The notes below the pieces were generated by a model. The model was not told the origin of the DNA, searched no databases, and worked only from the letters and a program-made list of their open reading frames with translations. Shown one piece after another: positions 49,441-58,334 of a stretch of DNA of 64,000 nt. Every line of letters begins with the position of its first letter. Position 1 is the stretch's first letter. The stretch is from CAVQZA01 sp963718355 (lineage in GTDB: Bacteria; Actinomycetota; Thermoleophilia; Gaiellales; Gaiellaceae): NCBI GenBank assembly GCA_963718355.1, contig CAVQZA010000005.1, positions 62,001-126,000 on the forward strand, in the 5' to 3' direction. A program made the translations under genes and the position numbers.

Positions 49441-52017
49441 GTGCTTATGGTAGCCGCCGCATCTCGCCTATTCCTCCTTCTCACTCTCGCCGCAGGGAGC
49501 ACGGCGCTATGGCTCGGCTTCCTCAATTCCGGGCCGGTCGGGGGTGACCCAGCGACCGCGATCCTGCGCGTCGTTTCGCAGTCAGTCTTCGCGCCGGCCT
49601 CGACGGGTCAAGCGGGCACGCCGGCGAGTTTCGGCGAGGCCGTCACGGCCAATACGTGTCGCGGCTGCACGCTCAGACTCAGTGCCGGCGGCGGGGTCCG
49701 CGCGCGGGTGGCGACAGGCTCGCTGAACCGCCACGCATATGCCGTCCTCGATCTCGGCAGCCGTGCGATCGACGGCCAGATTGCCGCGCATGACGTGATC
49801 GGGCTCGGCCTTGGCGAGACCCCGGTCACGTCCGTCCACGTTCTGCAGATGTCCGACGCGAAGCACCGCGTCATTTTCGAGCTGGTCGCGGACCCGGATC
49901 GGCAGTTGCGCTTGTACAGCCCCGCTGGCGGGTTGCGTAGCCGCCCGCTCGACATCGCGGCGGGCGCGACCGTACCAAACGACGGTGTCTCCGGCGTCGC
50001 GGTCGACATCGTGAGGCTGAAGAACGGGATCTCGGTCTACGTCAACGGCGTCCGTACGATCCAGCTCACAGGGCTCACCGGGGCCACGACCTCCGCGCCC
50101 CGGTACCTGGCGGTGGGTGTCGTCCGCTACGGCGCACCTCCGAGCGCTGCTCCGCTGACGGCCGTACACGCACAGGTCTCGGTGTCGAGCGACACCACGC
50201 CGTCGGACTCAACCGCGCGGCCGCCCGCCCCGACTTCGGCTCCGCCACCCCCTACCGCCACAAATCGAGTCGCGCTCGCTTCGACGTTGCCGCCGACGAT
50301 CAGTGGCGAGAGCGTCCCCGGTAGCACCCTCAGCGCCGACGCGGGAACGTGGACGGATCCCTCTGCAACCTTCAGGTATACCTGGCAGCGGTGCGACACC
50401 TCGGGCGCCTGCAGTGCAATCGACGGGGCTACTCGAGCGCAGTACACGCTCACTAACGACGACGCCGGTGCGTACATCCGCGTGCGTGTCACCGCGACGT
50501 CCGCGACCGCGACCACAGCGGCCGTCTCCGCCGCCGTCGGTCCTGTGGCGCCTGCCGCGCCTACGGCGACTGCCGCTCCGGTCATCAGTGGCGCGGCGAC
50601 CGTCGGTTCCGCGCTCACTGCCGATCCCGGCAGCTGGACCGATCCCTCCGCCTCGTTTAGCTATGTCTGGCAGCGCTGTGACAGCTCGGGCAGTTGCAGT
50701 GCGATCAATGGCGCCAGCAGCGCCACCTATTCGCCGACAAGCGCCGACCTCGGCGACACCATCACCGTCAGTGTTACCGCCACAAACGCAGGCGGCCAAA
50801 CCACCGCCACATCCGCAGCAACCGCCCCGATCGGCGCGGCCCCGACCTCCGCGCCGAGCAACACCAGCGCTCCGGTCATCAGTGGCGCGGCGACCGTCGG
50901 TTCCGCGCTCACTGCCGATCCCGGCAGCTGGACCGATCCCTCCGCCTCGTTTAGCTATGTCTGGCAGCGCTGTGACAGCTCGGGCAGTTGCAGTGCGATC
51001 AATGGCGCCAGCAGCGCCACCTATTCGCCGACAAGCGCCGACCTCGGCGACACCATCACCGTCAGTGTTACCGCCACAAACGCAGGCGGCCAAACCACCG
51101 CCACATCCGCAGCAACCGCCCCGATCGGCGCGGCCCCGACCTCCGCGCCGAGCAACACCAGCGCTCCGGTCATCAGTGGCGCGGCGACCGTCGGTTCCGC
51201 GCTCACTGCCGATCCCGGCAGCTGGACCGATCCCTCCGCCTCGTTTAGCTATGTCTGGCAGCGCTGTGACAGCTCGGGCAGTTGCAGTGCGATCAATGGC
51301 GCCAGCAGCGCCACCTATTCGCCGACAAGCGCCGACCTCGGCGACACCATCACCGTCAGTGTTACCGCCACAAACGCAGGCGGCCAAACCACCGCCACAT
51401 CCGCAGCAACCGCCCCGATCGGCGCGGCCCCGACCTCCGCGCCGAGCAACACCAGCGCTCCGGTCATCAGTGGCGCGGCGACCGTCGGTTCCGCGCTCAC
51501 TGCCGATCCCGGCAGCTGGACCGATCCCTCCGCCTCGTTTAGCTATGTCTGGCAGCGCTGTGACAGCTCGGGCAGTTGCAGTGCGATCAATGGCGCCAGC
51601 AGCGCCACCTATTCGCCGACAAGCGCCGACCTCGGCGACACCATCACCGTCAGTGTTACCGCCACAAACGCAGGCGGCCAAACCACCGCCACATCCGCAG
51701 CAACCGCCCCGATCGGCGCGGCCCCGACCTCCGCGCCGAGCAACACCAGCGCTCCGGTCATCAGTGGCGCGGCGACCGTCGGTTCCGCGCTCACTGCCGA
51801 TCCCGGCAGCTGGACCGATCCCTCCGCCTCGTTTAGCTATGTCTGGCAGCGCTGTGACAGCTCGGGCAGTTGCAGTGCGATCAATGGCGCCAGCAGCGCC
51901 ACCTATTCGCCGACAAGCGCCGACCTCGGCGACACCATCACCGTCAGTGTTACCGCCACAAACGCAGGCGGCCAAACCACCGCCACATCCGCAGCAACCG
52001 CCCCGATCGCCCCGTGA
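49441..52017 (+). CDS. Secreted or anchored protein with six Ig-like domains
   Basis: About 858 residues from GTG 49441 (ATG 49447 possible; GGAG just upstream). N-terminal membrane/signal segment (RLFLLLTLAAGSTALWLGFL), then a concanavalin-like beta domain (TLRLSAGGGVRARVATGSLNRHAYAVLDLGS, DRQLRLYSPAGG, GISVYVNGVRTIQL). After a Pro/Thr linker there are one divergent and five near-identical Ig-like units of 98 residues (ISGAATVGSALTADPGSW, FSYVWQRCDSSGSCSAI, LGDTITVSVTATNAGGQTT), each with two Cys. Likely an extracellular adhesin or scaffold. Its stop overlaps the diguanylate cyclase start (GTGA). Confidence 0.85.
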   Translation: MLMVAAASRLFLLLTLAAGSTALWLGFLNSGPVGGDPATAILRVVSQSVFAPASTGQAGTPASFGEAVTANTCRGCTLRLSAGGGVRARVATGSLNRHAYAVLDLGSRAIDGQIAAHDVIGLGLGETPVTSVHVLQMSDAKHRVIFELVADPDRQLRLYSPAGGLRSRPLDIAAGATVPNDGVSGVAVDIVRLKNGISVYVNGVRTIQLTGLTGATTSAPRYLAVGVVRYGAPPSAAPLTAVHAQVSVSSDTTPSDSTARPPAPTSAPPPPTATNRVALASTLPPTISGESVPGSTLSADAGTWTDPSATFRYTWQRCDTSGACSAIDGATRAQYTLTNDDAGAYIRVRVTATSATATTAAVSAAVGPVAPAAPTATAAPVISGAATVGSALTADPGSWTDPSASFSYVWQRCDSSGSCSAINGASSATYSPTSADLGDTITVSVTATNAGGQTTATSAATAPIGAAPTSAPSNTSAPVISGAATVGSALTADPGSWTDPSASFSYVWQRCDSSGSCSAINGASSATYSPTSADLGDTITVSVTATNAGGQTTATSAATAPIGAAPTSAPSNTSAPVISGAATVGSALTADPGSWTDPSASFSYVWQRCDSSGSCSAINGASSATYSPTSADLGDTITVSVTATNAGGQTTATSAATAPIGAAPTSAPSNTSAPVISGAATVGSALTADPGSWTDPSASFSYVWQRCDSSGSCSAINGASSATYSPTSADLGDTITVSVTATNAGGQTTATSAATAPIGAAPTSAPSNTSAPVISGAATVGSALTADPGSWTDPSASFSYVWQRCDSSGSCSAINGASSATYSPTSADLGDTITVSVTATNAGGQTTATSAATAPIAP
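50578..52014 (+). repeat. Five tandem 294-bp Ig-like repeats
   Basis: Units begin at 50578, 50872, 51166, 51460 and 51754 (the last is shortened at its linker). They appear identical base for base. An older, divergent unit precedes them from about 50287. Confidence 0.92.
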
Positions 52018-53414
52018 GTGCCGCCATGCCACATTCCGCGCGGATCGCGCGCGCCTCCGAGGCCATGATCGGTCGCCGCGCAGCGGTGGCGCTCCTCGCC
52101 ATACTGATCGCCGGGCTCTCGGGCGTGGGCCTGCTGCTCGCCCATGACATCCGCCAGCGGGAACACAGCGCCGTCGCCGCCCACCTCCGGGTCACCCTCG
52201 AGGCGGCGGAGACCGAAATCGCCAACCAGGCGGCCCAGGCGCAACAGAAGGCAAACTCGCTCGCCGCGAACCCGAGCCTGCAACGGGCACTCGCGCACGG
52301 CGACATGCGGTCGCTCGCGCGCCTGACATCGGGGGTGCGTGGCGCGACGGCCGTCCCCGCGGGCAGCAAACTCCCAACGGCGTCGGCGCTGATGGTGCGG
52401 CGCGAGGCTCGCATGCTAGCGGCCGGGCAGCTGTTGGGGACCGTGATCGTGACGGTGCCGCTCGACGGGGCGTTGCTTTCCCAACTGCGGTCGCTCGCGC
52501 CGCTCCGGCCGGGCGAGGGCTTCCTGCTCGTGCACGGCGACCGGATCGTCGCAGCGCCGCCGGGACTGTCGAGCGCAAGGCTCTCCGCCCATGCGCAGTC
52601 AGTGCGCCTCGACGAAGCGTCCTACCTCGTTGGGCAGACCACGCTCGTCGGGGGTCGAAGACCGATCCGACTCGCCGCGCTCGCCCCTGCTGCCGAGGTC
52701 GGCGGCCCGGTCGCCCACGCGACGCGCTTGCTGATCCTGGCCCTCGTCGCGACACTGGCCACGCTCCTCGTGCTCGCCAGCTTGGTCGCGCGGCCCGTAC
52801 TCGGGCCGCTCCGCACGCTCGCCCGCGAGGCACAGAGCGCCGGCGAGGACGAGCTGACACAGCTACCGAACCGGCGCACGTTCACTGCAGCCGGGACGCG
52901 GGCGCTCGCGCGGGCGCGCCGCTCGCAACGTCCGCTCGCGGTCGTGCTGATCGACGTCGACGACTTTAAGTGGGTGAACGACACCTTCGGCCACGCGGCA
53001 GGAGACAACGTCCTACGGGCCGTAGGCGAGGTCCTCCGGACGCAGACGCGCGAAGTTGACCTGGCGGCGCGTTACGGCGGGGATGAGTTCGCGCTCCTGC
53101 TGCTCGAGACCGATAGGGAGGGAGCGCTCGAGGCGGCTGAACGGTTCCACGTCGCGCTGGCGGAGCGAGCGCTAGGGGACGGTCGGACGCTGCCGAGCGT
53201 CGTGACCGCTAGCATCGGCGTCGCCGCCGGAGTCGAGCCATCGCTGGACGAGCTCGTCGCGGCAGCCGATAGAGCCCTCTACCGGGCGAAGGAAGCTGGG
53301 AAGAATCGTACCGCCGACGCGACCGGGGTCCAGGAACTAGACCGACTTTCAGGAGTCACCGATCTTCCTCTTCACGTAAGCGTTGAGTCCGCCGAGAAGA
53401 CGCGTGTCGAATAG
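52014..53414 (+). CDS. Membrane diguanylate cyclase with extracytoplasmic sensor domain
   Basis: 466 residues, GTG start overlapping the Ig-repeat stop. TM1 (AVALLAILIAGLSGVGLLLA), an extracytoplasmic single-cache-like domain (residues ~45-220), TM2 (LLILALVATLATLLVLASLVA), then GGDEF: LTQLPNRRTF, VVLIDVDDFKWVNDTFGHAAGDNVL, REVDLAARYGGDEFALL. The R-x-x-D five residues before GGDEF is a product-inhibition I-site. It makes c-di-GMP. Coupling with an exported Ig-repeat protein suggests that surface adhesion is controlled together with c-di-GMP. Confidence 0.9.
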   Translation: MSAAMPHSARIARASEAMIGRRAAVALLAILIAGLSGVGLLLAHDIRQREHSAVAAHLRVTLEAAETEIANQAAQAQQKANSLAANPSLQRALAHGDMRSLARLTSGVRGATAVPAGSKLPTASALMVRREARMLAAGQLLGTVIVTVPLDGALLSQLRSLAPLRPGEGFLLVHGDRIVAAPPGLSSARLSAHAQSVRLDEASYLVGQTTLVGGRRPIRLAALAPAAEVGGPVAHATRLLILALVATLATLLVLASLVARPVLGPLRTLAREAQSAGEDELTQLPNRRTFTAAGTRALARARRSQRPLAVVLIDVDDFKWVNDTFGHAAGDNVLRAVGEVLRTQTREVDLAARYGGDEFALLLLETDREGALEAAERFHVALAERALGDGRTLPSVVTASIGVAAGVEPSLDELVAAADRALYRAKEAGKNRTADATGVQELDRLSGVTDLPLHVSVESAEKTRVE

Positions 53415-53721
53415 ACGCACGCTCAGGTTTCACCACCTCTCCAAGGACGACGCGCGCGTCAAGGGCACGACCATTTACAGCTTCAAGGGTGGGAGGGCCG
53501 GTCGCTAGTGATCGGGATCGGAGCCGCACCATCGGAACGGACGCCGGTTCCGGCTTGGCAAGCTGATTGAGGAGCGCGACCGAATCGCAGTCGAGGTCAC
53601 CGTGCTGGCGCCGGAATGGTCCCTGCCTGTAACGTGTTAACCTCCGCGGCGCGCGAGAATGTGGTCGTTCGACTGAACGACTGGCATCGGACGAGTAGCC
53701 CGCGCCGCAGATTCTGGTTGC
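53415..53721. other. Stretch with a protein fragment only
   Basis: Short frames such as RLGKLIEERDRIAVEVTVLA (about 53540-53600) and KGTTIYSFKGGRAGR resemble parts of a SnoaL/NTF2-like protein, but no continuous gene is present. Confidence 0.3.
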
Positions 53722-53940
53722 GTGGTGATTAGCAGTCCGGTCGCGGCAGCGAGCTGGTCAGCTGCGGGAGAGGGCGAGCAGGGCTGGTTCCTCGGCACGC
53801 TGGCAACGATCAAGGTGGCGGCTCAGGCAACTAGCGGGCGGTTGGCGTTGCTCGAGTTCCTATTCCCCCGGCATGCATCCCCACCGCTGCACACGCATCC
53901 GCAAGGCGAGAGCTACATCGTGGATGCGCGGCCGGCTGCG
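53722..53940 (+). pseudogene. Truncated cupin fragment
   Basis: SWSAAGEGEQGWFLGTLATIKV, ALLEFLFPRHASPPLHTHPQGESYIVDA aligns with the first half of the cupin at 8168-8650 (GEGETLWFAG.., PLHQDPSDETFYVLDG). It breaks off right after the first metal-ligand motif and the frame runs on into the next, unrelated secreted-protein gene. Confidence 0.6.
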
Positions 53941-53982
53941 CCGACCAGGAGGAGTTATAGTGGCAAGTGTGACGTGGAGGAG

Positions 53983-54387
53983 GTGACGCGCTTGGGTCGC
54001 GTCTTGGCGTGTGCTGCCGGTGCTGGTCTGGTTGCGATCTTTGCTGCGGGGGCGTTGGGTGCCGCTGGGCCGGTGTTGCGCTCGGCTGCTTGGAGCAACG
54101 GTCGACTTGTGTTGAGTGTGGATCTTGGGAAGTGGTTACCCGGTGAGGTGATCGTCTCGACGAGCCCACACATGTCGGGTTCGGGGCCGTTGGCGGATAC
54201 CGTCCGTTTGCGGACGCGGCTACCTACTTCCCATGGGTCGGCGGTTTCGGTCTTGGCGCATCTGCGCCGCGGCACCTACTACACGATGGTGTCCGGTGTT
54301 AGCGACGACGCGATGACCAGTTGCGTCCGAGTGCGCAGGAGTTGTGGTGAATCGTGGTCGAGGGCGCTTAAGATCGTGATCCGCTGA
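53983..54387 (+). CDS. Small secreted protein
   Basis: About 134 residues from GTG 53983; TTG 53991 has the better spacing to GGAGGAGG and may be the true start. Signal peptide (LACAAGAGLVAIFAAGALGAAG), then a short beta-rich domain (WSNGRLVLSVDLGKWLPGEVIVSTS, AVSVLAHLRRGTYYTMVSGV) with two Cys near the end (TSCVRVRRSCGESW). The long upstream frame is a fusion with the cupin fragment and not part of this gene. Role unknown. A strong terminator follows. Confidence 0.55.
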   Translation: MTRLGRVLACAAGAGLVAIFAAGALGAAGPVLRSAAWSNGRLVLSVDLGKWLPGEVIVSTSPHMSGSGPLADTVRLRTRLPTSHGSAVSVLAHLRRGTYYTMVSGVSDDAMTSCVRVRRSCGESWSRALKIVIR

Positions 54388-54413
54388 TGGGCCCGGCCGG
54401 CCGGTGCCTCTGA

Positions 54414-54445
54414 GTGAGGAGGGGAGCCGCGGCTCCCCTCCTCAC
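54414..54445. terminator. Bidirectional terminator hairpin
   Basis: GTGAGGAGGGGAGCC and GGCTCCCCTCCTCAC form a perfect 15-bp stem with a 2-base loop, between two convergent genes (stop codons at 54387 and 54461). Confidence 0.8.
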
Positions 54446-54460
54446 TAGTTTCGGATGTTC

Positions 54461-56116
54461 TTAGGCTGGGCAGGGGTTGGTGTCGAGGATGCGGCGGTAG
54501 TTCTCGTAGCGATATGAGGGGCCGCCCGGACGCGCAAGTGCTGATTGCAGGAGCGAACCGTACTCTGTTGTTGAGGTTCCTCCGAACGTGTTAGTCGCGT
54601 TGGGAAGGTAGGGGCCGCCCTCTTCCCACACACATCGCGACGCGGTTTTGATGTTGTCAGGTGCCCTCGCGGTGACGAAGATCGGGTAGAACTCAGCGCC
54701 GGGTGGCGGGTTGGTACACCCTGCACCTGTGCCGCGGTTGTCGCAGAATCCGAATGCGCCTTCGATCGCCGGCAGGTCGGTCTCGAACGCGACACGATTG
54801 TAGTTTTGACCGGCGTTGAACGTCGGACTTGTGAACGTGATCGGTTGTGGGTGGAGCTTTGCGTCGAGCATCGGGTTGGGAGTCGTGCCTGGCCAGACCT
54901 TCTTGTACGGGGTGCCGTCGAAGTCTTCATCGCCTTGGGGTGCGATGCATCCCCCGATCTTCACCAGGAGGGAGTCGAACGGATTGAAGCAAGCCTGGTC
55001 GTCGTCGTCGATCGCGCCGTCAGGTTCCGATGTGTTTCCGGCGACGCAATTGCCGTTGAGGTCAGCCTCTCGGCAATACTCGAAGTGGCCAATCTCATCA
55101 GAGTAGGCAACGTTATACGTGTGTGCCGCCCAAACCACCGTGGTTTCTTCGAACGACGTCGAATACATCGGGTGGAACGCATAGGGCTTCTCGTGGCACT
55201 CGGTACCCGACGGCTGGTAGAGGACCTGTGCGAACCCGTTGGAGATGCTCGCCGTCATCGAGCCGATTGTCCCGCGTGTCAGGTCGTGGATCACGACCTG
55301 GAAGCCGGCGGGTGTGTCATGAAGCTCGACCTGAAGGGTGTCACCGGAACTCATGAAGAGATCGGTGTCCGGGTTCGGCGTCAGACTCGCGAACGGAGGC
55401 GAGAACGCCTCGAGCGGGCCCGCCGGTGCGTGCGCCACACCAGACTTGGTGATGAACGCGAAGTTCACTGGCTCCACCCCGACACGGCCGAGGCAGTCAG
55501 CGTTGTTTATCTCGAGGGTGTTCTCATTGCGGCTCAAGCTATCGATGTTCAACGCCGCGCACCATTGAGTCGCGCTGCAACTCACCCCGGCAGGCCATGA
55601 GACCCAACCCGGCGGATAGAACTGCATCTCCATGAACGCCGTTCCCGCGTGCTTGCCAATGTAATTCGGCGACACAGGATCAACTGAGTCTTTGATATTC
55701 GAATTGCTATCGGGAACGCAGTCCTGATGGGTGTACTCAGGCGATGACTGCGAATCACACAGCGCCATTCCAAACCAAAAGGCAGGATGCAGCTGAAAGT
55801 TCCAAGTCGAACCCGTGCCATCCTGGCTAGGCTGCTGGAGCGGGTCCTTCGGAAGCACCAACCGGTAAGAGTTGTTGTTTCCCGATCCCGGGGTATTCGA
55901 ATAGAACAACAACGAGGGCTCGTCATGCCCCGTATAGGCAAGACCACTGTCCGATAACCCGTCAGCCACCTCGGTACACGTAAACGACAGAAACAGACAG
56001 TTAGGCCGCTGCGGCAGCACCTTCACCACACCAGAAGAAGCCGACGCCGACGACGCAAACGTGACCGCCGCCAACAACGCACCGACGGCCACCGAGATCC
56101 TCAACGAAGAGTGCAC
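54461..56116 (-). CDS. Large secreted protein of unknown function
   Basis: 551 residues from GTG 56116, with GGGAGGG 5 bases upstream, so the longer frame to 56179 is not needed. Signal peptide (LRISVAVGALLAAVTFASSASA). The mature protein is Cys- and aromatic-rich: WNFQLHPAFWFGMALCDSQSSPE, AFMEMQFYPPGWVSWPAGVSCSATQWCAALNIDSLS, TPAGFQVVIHDLTRGTIGSMTASI, then EADLNGNCVAGN, DDDDQACFNPFD. The F-M-E-M-Q-F-Y-P-P-G-W block and a lectin-like beta-sandwich pattern recur in actinobacterial secreted proteins, but I cannot name a function. Base composition is somewhat lower in G+C than the tail genes. Confidence 0.8.
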   Translation of the reverse strand: MHSSLRISVAVGALLAAVTFASSASASSGVVKVLPQRPNCLFLSFTCTEVADGLSDSGLAYTGHDEPSLLFYSNTPGSGNNNSYRLVLPKDPLQQPSQDGTGSTWNFQLHPAFWFGMALCDSQSSPEYTHQDCVPDSNSNIKDSVDPVSPNYIGKHAGTAFMEMQFYPPGWVSWPAGVSCSATQWCAALNIDSLSRNENTLEINNADCLGRVGVEPVNFAFITKSGVAHAPAGPLEAFSPPFASLTPNPDTDLFMSSGDTLQVELHDTPAGFQVVIHDLTRGTIGSMTASISNGFAQVLYQPSGTECHEKPYAFHPMYSTSFEETTVVWAAHTYNVAYSDEIGHFEYCREADLNGNCVAGNTSEPDGAIDDDDQACFNPFDSLLVKIGGCIAPQGDEDFDGTPYKKVWPGTTPNPMLDAKLHPQPITFTSPTFNAGQNYNRVAFETDLPAIEGAFGFCDNRGTGAGCTNPPPGAEFYPIFVTARAPDNIKTASRCVWEEGGPYLPNATNTFGGTSTTEYGSLLQSALARPGGPSYRYENYRRILDTNPCPA

Positions 56117-56595
56117 GATGTCCCTCCCATCAAACTCGTGCCCCGCGAGTACGTTCAGCACTCGCGCCGAATCGCACATTCATACGACGAAAGCACAAAC
56201 GCTGTCAAGCAGAAGCAAGCCGGGCTCGTAGGGGTGAGCGCAACGGCGTTCGTTACGACGAGGCTCGGGTCTTTGGTGACAGTGGTCTGAGCATTGACGC
56301 GCGTCGATGCTCATTAGCGGAATTGTGGGGCTTCCTGGCGGTGATCTTCGGTCGATCACGGCGAACTCAACACAGTGGCCGGGGCATCAGGGGGTTGGCG
56401 CTGGTCGATGAGCCGCCTGTGTCGTAGATTTCAATCGCGACCAGCGCAGCTCCGAGCGCAAGCAAGGCGCGACCCTGGACGGGGCCGCGCCTTGCTGGTG
56501 GAGTAGGGAGATTCGGTTAGTGCTGTGACGTCGGATCAGTGCTGGTGGCTGTTCCGCCCAGAGTCGGGCCGACGTCGTCGGGTGAGGGGGCGAGG
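56117..56595. other. Intergenic stretch before the 750-bp duplicate
   Basis: No gene recognised. GCGCAAGCAAGGCGCGACC and CGGGGCCGCGCCTTGC around 56457-56495 include an imperfect inverted repeat (AAGGCGCG/CGCGCCTT) that may terminate transcription. Confidence 0.4.
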
Positions 56596-57345
56596 CTCAC
56601 TTCGCTGAGGCGGAGACGCTGATGGCCCAGATCACTCTGGATCTCGCCGAACCACCGTTCGCCCCACCAACCAAACGGTTTCCGTTCAAAGGCAAGCCGG
56701 TCGCTCCCTCGCCGGACTCCCCCGACATCAAGCTCGAGCAGGGCGCAAGGGACATGCAAGAGTTCCATCCAATCCTGACAACCGACTACTTTGAGTACGG
56801 CACCACCGCCAACCGGCTCGACAAAGAAGGCGCCGCCGTCGAGATGGGAGACGCCGCCCTCGGCCTTGCCTGCAGCGAACTCCCCGACCCACCCCACTGG
56901 GCGGTCATCCGCAACATGAGCGACCCCGTCATCAACGGCGACCTCTCCGCCAAACAGTTCCACCTCAACGAGCAAACCACCTGGGCCGTCGGGTACTACA
57001 CCGCCTACGGCAAATACACCTCAACATGCGGCGCCCTCGCCACCTGGGGACTGATCGCGGGACTCGGCACCTGAGCGCACGCATCCAGCGTTAGCGCGCT
57101 GGATGTAGACACCGCGACTTGAACGTGGATACGCGGTTGGGAAGCCACTCGAAGTCTGGCGCAGCAGGCCCTGGGGTCTTAGCCCGTAATCCGGCGATCG
57201 TGGAGCACAGCACTGCCCATCGCCGAGCAGGCCCGGGTAACCCGCAAAGCGCAAATTGAGTCCGCATGTGCCTCGTTTTACTTGACACACGCTTGACACG
57301 CCCCTCGCAAACCGGCTCCAGCAAAGGGATCGCCGAGGGACCACA
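56596..57345. repeat. 750-bp direct duplication, copy 2
   Basis: Identical to 5002-5751. It starts abruptly within the coding sequence and ends inside the dispersed repeat. Confidence 0.9.
56599..57074 (+). pseudogene. 3' half of the nucleoside phosphorylase-family gene
   Basis: Encodes HFAEAETLMAQITLDLAEPP through the C terminus, identical to the C-terminal ~158 residues of the protein at 4698-5480. An internal ATG (56622) could start a 150-residue product lacking the phosphate-binding core. Clearly a fragment carried by the duplication. Confidence 0.75.
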
Positions 57346-57349
57346 CCAT
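57278..57349 (-). repeat. Dispersed repeat with conserved short ORF, copy 5
   Basis: Minus-strand 72-base frame, ATG 57349 to TAA 57278. Almost the same as copy 1 but the sequences diverge from 57346 on, and a new ATG restores the 72-base length. Confidence 0.7.
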
Positions 57350-57855
57350 CGCGTCGGGCCTGCGGAGGCGGTCTCGGCTGCGTTCCGTCGAGGTCGCGAT
57401 CTAGTGGGAAGGAGCCACATCGGGCGACGGCGATCCCGCTGCTCGGCTGGCGCGTGAGCGAACTCGTCTCGCGACCGGCTCGGCAACTACACGTACAAGC
57501 CGCAGCTCGGATTCCTCATCGACCGGGCCTGGGTCCGCTGACGTCCACGCTTTCAGGCCCTGGCGCGCCGGTCTAAGGTGCCTGATTGAATCGCGCGGCG
57601 GTCGACGGTGCTCGAGAGGCGGCTGGCTCGTCCTGGTCGGTTGCCTCGAGTTCGTCAATTCGCCAGCTCGGCGGATGAGGCGGTCGACCCCGGCGTTGCA
57701 CAGGTCCGGTTGCACCGGCGCGGGAGGCCGCACTCGAGGAGCACCGAAACGATCGCGCTGAGAGGACGAGTGAGGCTCCGCCTCGCGCGTCGTTCGGGGA
57801 CTGGGTGTCTAAATCGACTCGGCTGCGTCCGCAGTCTCTATGAGAGGAGCGGAAC
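57350..57855. other. Stretch without recognised gene
   Basis: A short plus-strand piece near 57475-57540 reads NYTYKPQLGFLIDRAWVR, which may be the end of a lost gene. No other support for coding. Confidence 0.35.
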
Positions 57856-58134
57856 ATGACTGCGTACATGCTGGTCGGTTTCGACGCTGACTACGACGAG
57901 TGGAAGCCCGTTTTCGACAGCGACCCTGCGAAGCGCGCAGAGATCGCGAAGGGCTACACGATCTCCCGTGCGGTCGACAACCCGAACGAGATCTTCGTAC
58001 GAGTGGAACTCGAATCGGTCGCGAACGCCAAGACCCTTCGAGACCGACTACTCGCCTCGGGCGCACTCAGTGGCAGGTTCCCCGTCACGATGCAGCCGAC
58101 GGTCGTCGAGGTCGCCGAGACCCACAGCTATTAG
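57856..58134 (+). CDS. Small conserved protein, ferredoxin-fold-like
   Basis: 92 residues, ATG with GAGAGGAGCGG upstream: AYMLVGFDADYDEWKPVFDSDPAKRAEIAKG, ISRAVDNPNEIFVRVELESVANAKTLRDRLLASGAL. The pattern (strand, helix, N-P-N-E-I-F-V-R-V-E strand, helix) suits small dimeric alpha/beta-barrel proteins related to ABM domains. No active-site residue can be assigned. It stands alone. Confidence 0.7.
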   Translation: MTAYMLVGFDADYDEWKPVFDSDPAKRAEIAKGYTISRAVDNPNEIFVRVELESVANAKTLRDRLLASGALSGRFPVTMQPTVVEVAETHSY

Positions 58135-58262
58135 GGCCGAACTGAGCCGATGTTGCGCACTCCTAGAGCCTCCTCAAGGGCGGCTCAGAAGGCCTCTACA
58201 TAGTCGCTGCAGCCGGCTGCAGCTAGGCGCCCTCAGGGCGAGCCGAGTGGGATCTAGCCACC

Positions 58263-58334
58263 TTACCTTGGCACACGCGCGACTCGCTCTCGCTCACCAG
58301 CTCCAGGAAACGGTTGGCGACGGGACATCATCAT
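58263..58334 (-). repeat. Dispersed repeat, strongly diverged copy 6
   Basis: Base identity to the other copies is low, but the minus strand still has ATGATGATG at 58334, ..F-P-G-A-G.. in the middle and a TAA exactly 72 bases on (58265-58263). Confidence 0.5.

Noticed and set aside
50578..52014. CRISPR-like array
   Set aside because: Period of 294 bp without spacers and fully coding; it is a tandem domain repeat.
50209..52032. 607-codon minus-strand frame and a 614-codon plus frame over the Ig repeats
   Set aside because: Both are repeat shadows: exact 294-bp tandem units keep all frames open. The frame with the signal segment and W-Q-R-C pattern is the real one.
52014..53414. Programmed fusion of the Ig-repeat protein and diguanylate cyclase
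   Set aside because: The stop and GTG overlap as GTGA, the ordinary form of translational coupling; no slippery sequence seen.
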